Positions 63,429 to 64,000 of a stretch of DNA of 64,000 nucleotides are shown here, piece after piece. Under the pieces are notes generated by a model. The model ran no database searches, was not told where the DNA came from, and saw nothing but the letters and a program-made list of their open reading frames with translations. The position numbers were made by a program, and so were the translations under genes. Position 1 is the stretch's first letter; the number at the start of each line of letters is the position of its first letter. The DNA comes from Arion vulgaris (lineage: Eukaryota; Mollusca; Gastropoda; Stylommatophora; Arionidae). The stretch spans positions 10,400,671-10,464,670 of the forward strand of contig CM036775.1 of assembly GCA_020796225.1 (NCBI GenBank), read 5' to 3'.

Positions 63429-64000
63429 ATACTTCTAAAGTTGTAAGTGATCAACGAGTCTGGTACATCTCCATAAGCTTGTCTTGGACTGACATCGATT
63501 TGTATACTTCTAAAGTAGTTAGTGATCAACCGGAGTCCATGTACATCTCCATTTAGCTTGTCTTGGACTGACATCGATTTGTATACTTCTAAAGTAGTTA
63601 GTGGTAAACCGGAGTCCATGTACATCTCCGTATAGCTTGTCTTGGACTGGTATGGGGATTGGCCATGTGTTTTCTCTCTGTTCCGTGTATGTTGGAAACT
63701 CTTGCAGTATGGGTGTCTCTGTCATCTTGCTGGTGCCACATGTACATATGTCAGATGGGCCTATTTTATACTTGTTAAACAGATGGTACCTCAGTCTATT
63801 GTGCCCTGTTTGTAGATGGAAAATGTCAACCTGCTCTTCGTTGCTTAGTTGGTGGTATGCATCATCCTTTTTATGACGTGAACAACAGCAACTGTTGGAG
63901 TAGCTGGGCGGTGAAACATTCGACTTATTGTTATCAGTTATCTGAGGACTATCATCATAGCACTCCGGACAAGTCCATAGGTGTTCCGATCTCCGTCTCA
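63429..64000 (-). mobile_element. LINE RNase H C-terminus with tandemly repeated 3' end
   Basis: From the window edge on the minus strand: LSNEEQVDIFHLQTGHNRLR, LFNKYKIGPSDICTCGTSK, then TPILQEFPTYTEQRENTWPI and VQDKLYGDVHGLRFTTNYFR. The final ~80 bp (VQDKL.GDVHGLR) recur two to three times between 63440 and 63650. Same C-terminal type as 7600-7747. Confidence 0.88.

Overview
The window is eukaryotic (metazoan) nuclear DNA, most likely from a lophotrochozoan and plausibly a mollusc. It has GT-AG spliceosomal introns, a conserved animal gene split into at least 22 small exons over about 33 kb, several families of non-LTR retrotransposons (LINEs) and tRNA-derived SINEs, and an 18S rRNA 5' end that reads like a molluscan one. 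The species placement is inference. There are no prokaryotic operons, CRISPR arrays or prophage.

Layout. 1-3.1 kb is a decayed LINE on the minus strand (endonuclease, reverse transcriptase, start of RNase H). Its long leader (3.1-4.05 kb) is joined to two tandem copies of rDNA 5' external transcribed spacer plus the first ~130 nt of 18S rRNA (4.05-5.37 kb). 5.4-9.4 kb holds SINEs, a 5'-truncated LINE with a target-site duplication, and the first recognisable host exon. 6.92-39.56 kb is the C-terminal part (~790 codons) of a BLTP2/KIAA0100/hobbit-like bridge-like lipid-transfer protein gene on the plus strand, ending at a stop codon at 39558-39560. Nearly every intron is filled with a private minisatellite. 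39.6-54.1 kb is almost entirely tandem repeat, including a ~7.2-kb 16/19-bp satellite. 54.2-55.7 kb carries two LINE tails lying tail to tail and a SINE. 55.7-57.1 kb is the least repetitive sequence. 57.09-57.37 kb is a convincing last coding exon (minus strand) of a small protein with a KR site and a four-cysteine C-terminal peptide, resembling a neuropeptide or prohormone precursor. 57.4-64 kb returns to arrays, SINEs, LINE fragments and a small hAT-like MITE inserted in a LINE RNase H domain.

The most unusual signal is in the BLTP2-like gene. Many intronic minisatellites are built from units that contain the adjacent exon-intron junction: the last bases of the exon plus its GT donor, or the AG acceptor plus the first bases of the exon. 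At least ten donors and two or three acceptors are amplified in this way. In two introns the unit is a multiple of three and stays open in the exon's frame, so successive donors could extend the protein by 10- or 7-residue steps. The same process (tandem amplification starting from a local single-copy sequence) is seen in two LINE fragments (59.9-61.0 kb and 63.4-63.7 kb).

Caveat: two conserved exons each carry a one-base deletion, and the middles of several arrays are full of small deletions while their edges are clean. This suggests uncorrected long-read consensus errors, so frameshifts here should not be read as pseudogenisation without checking.
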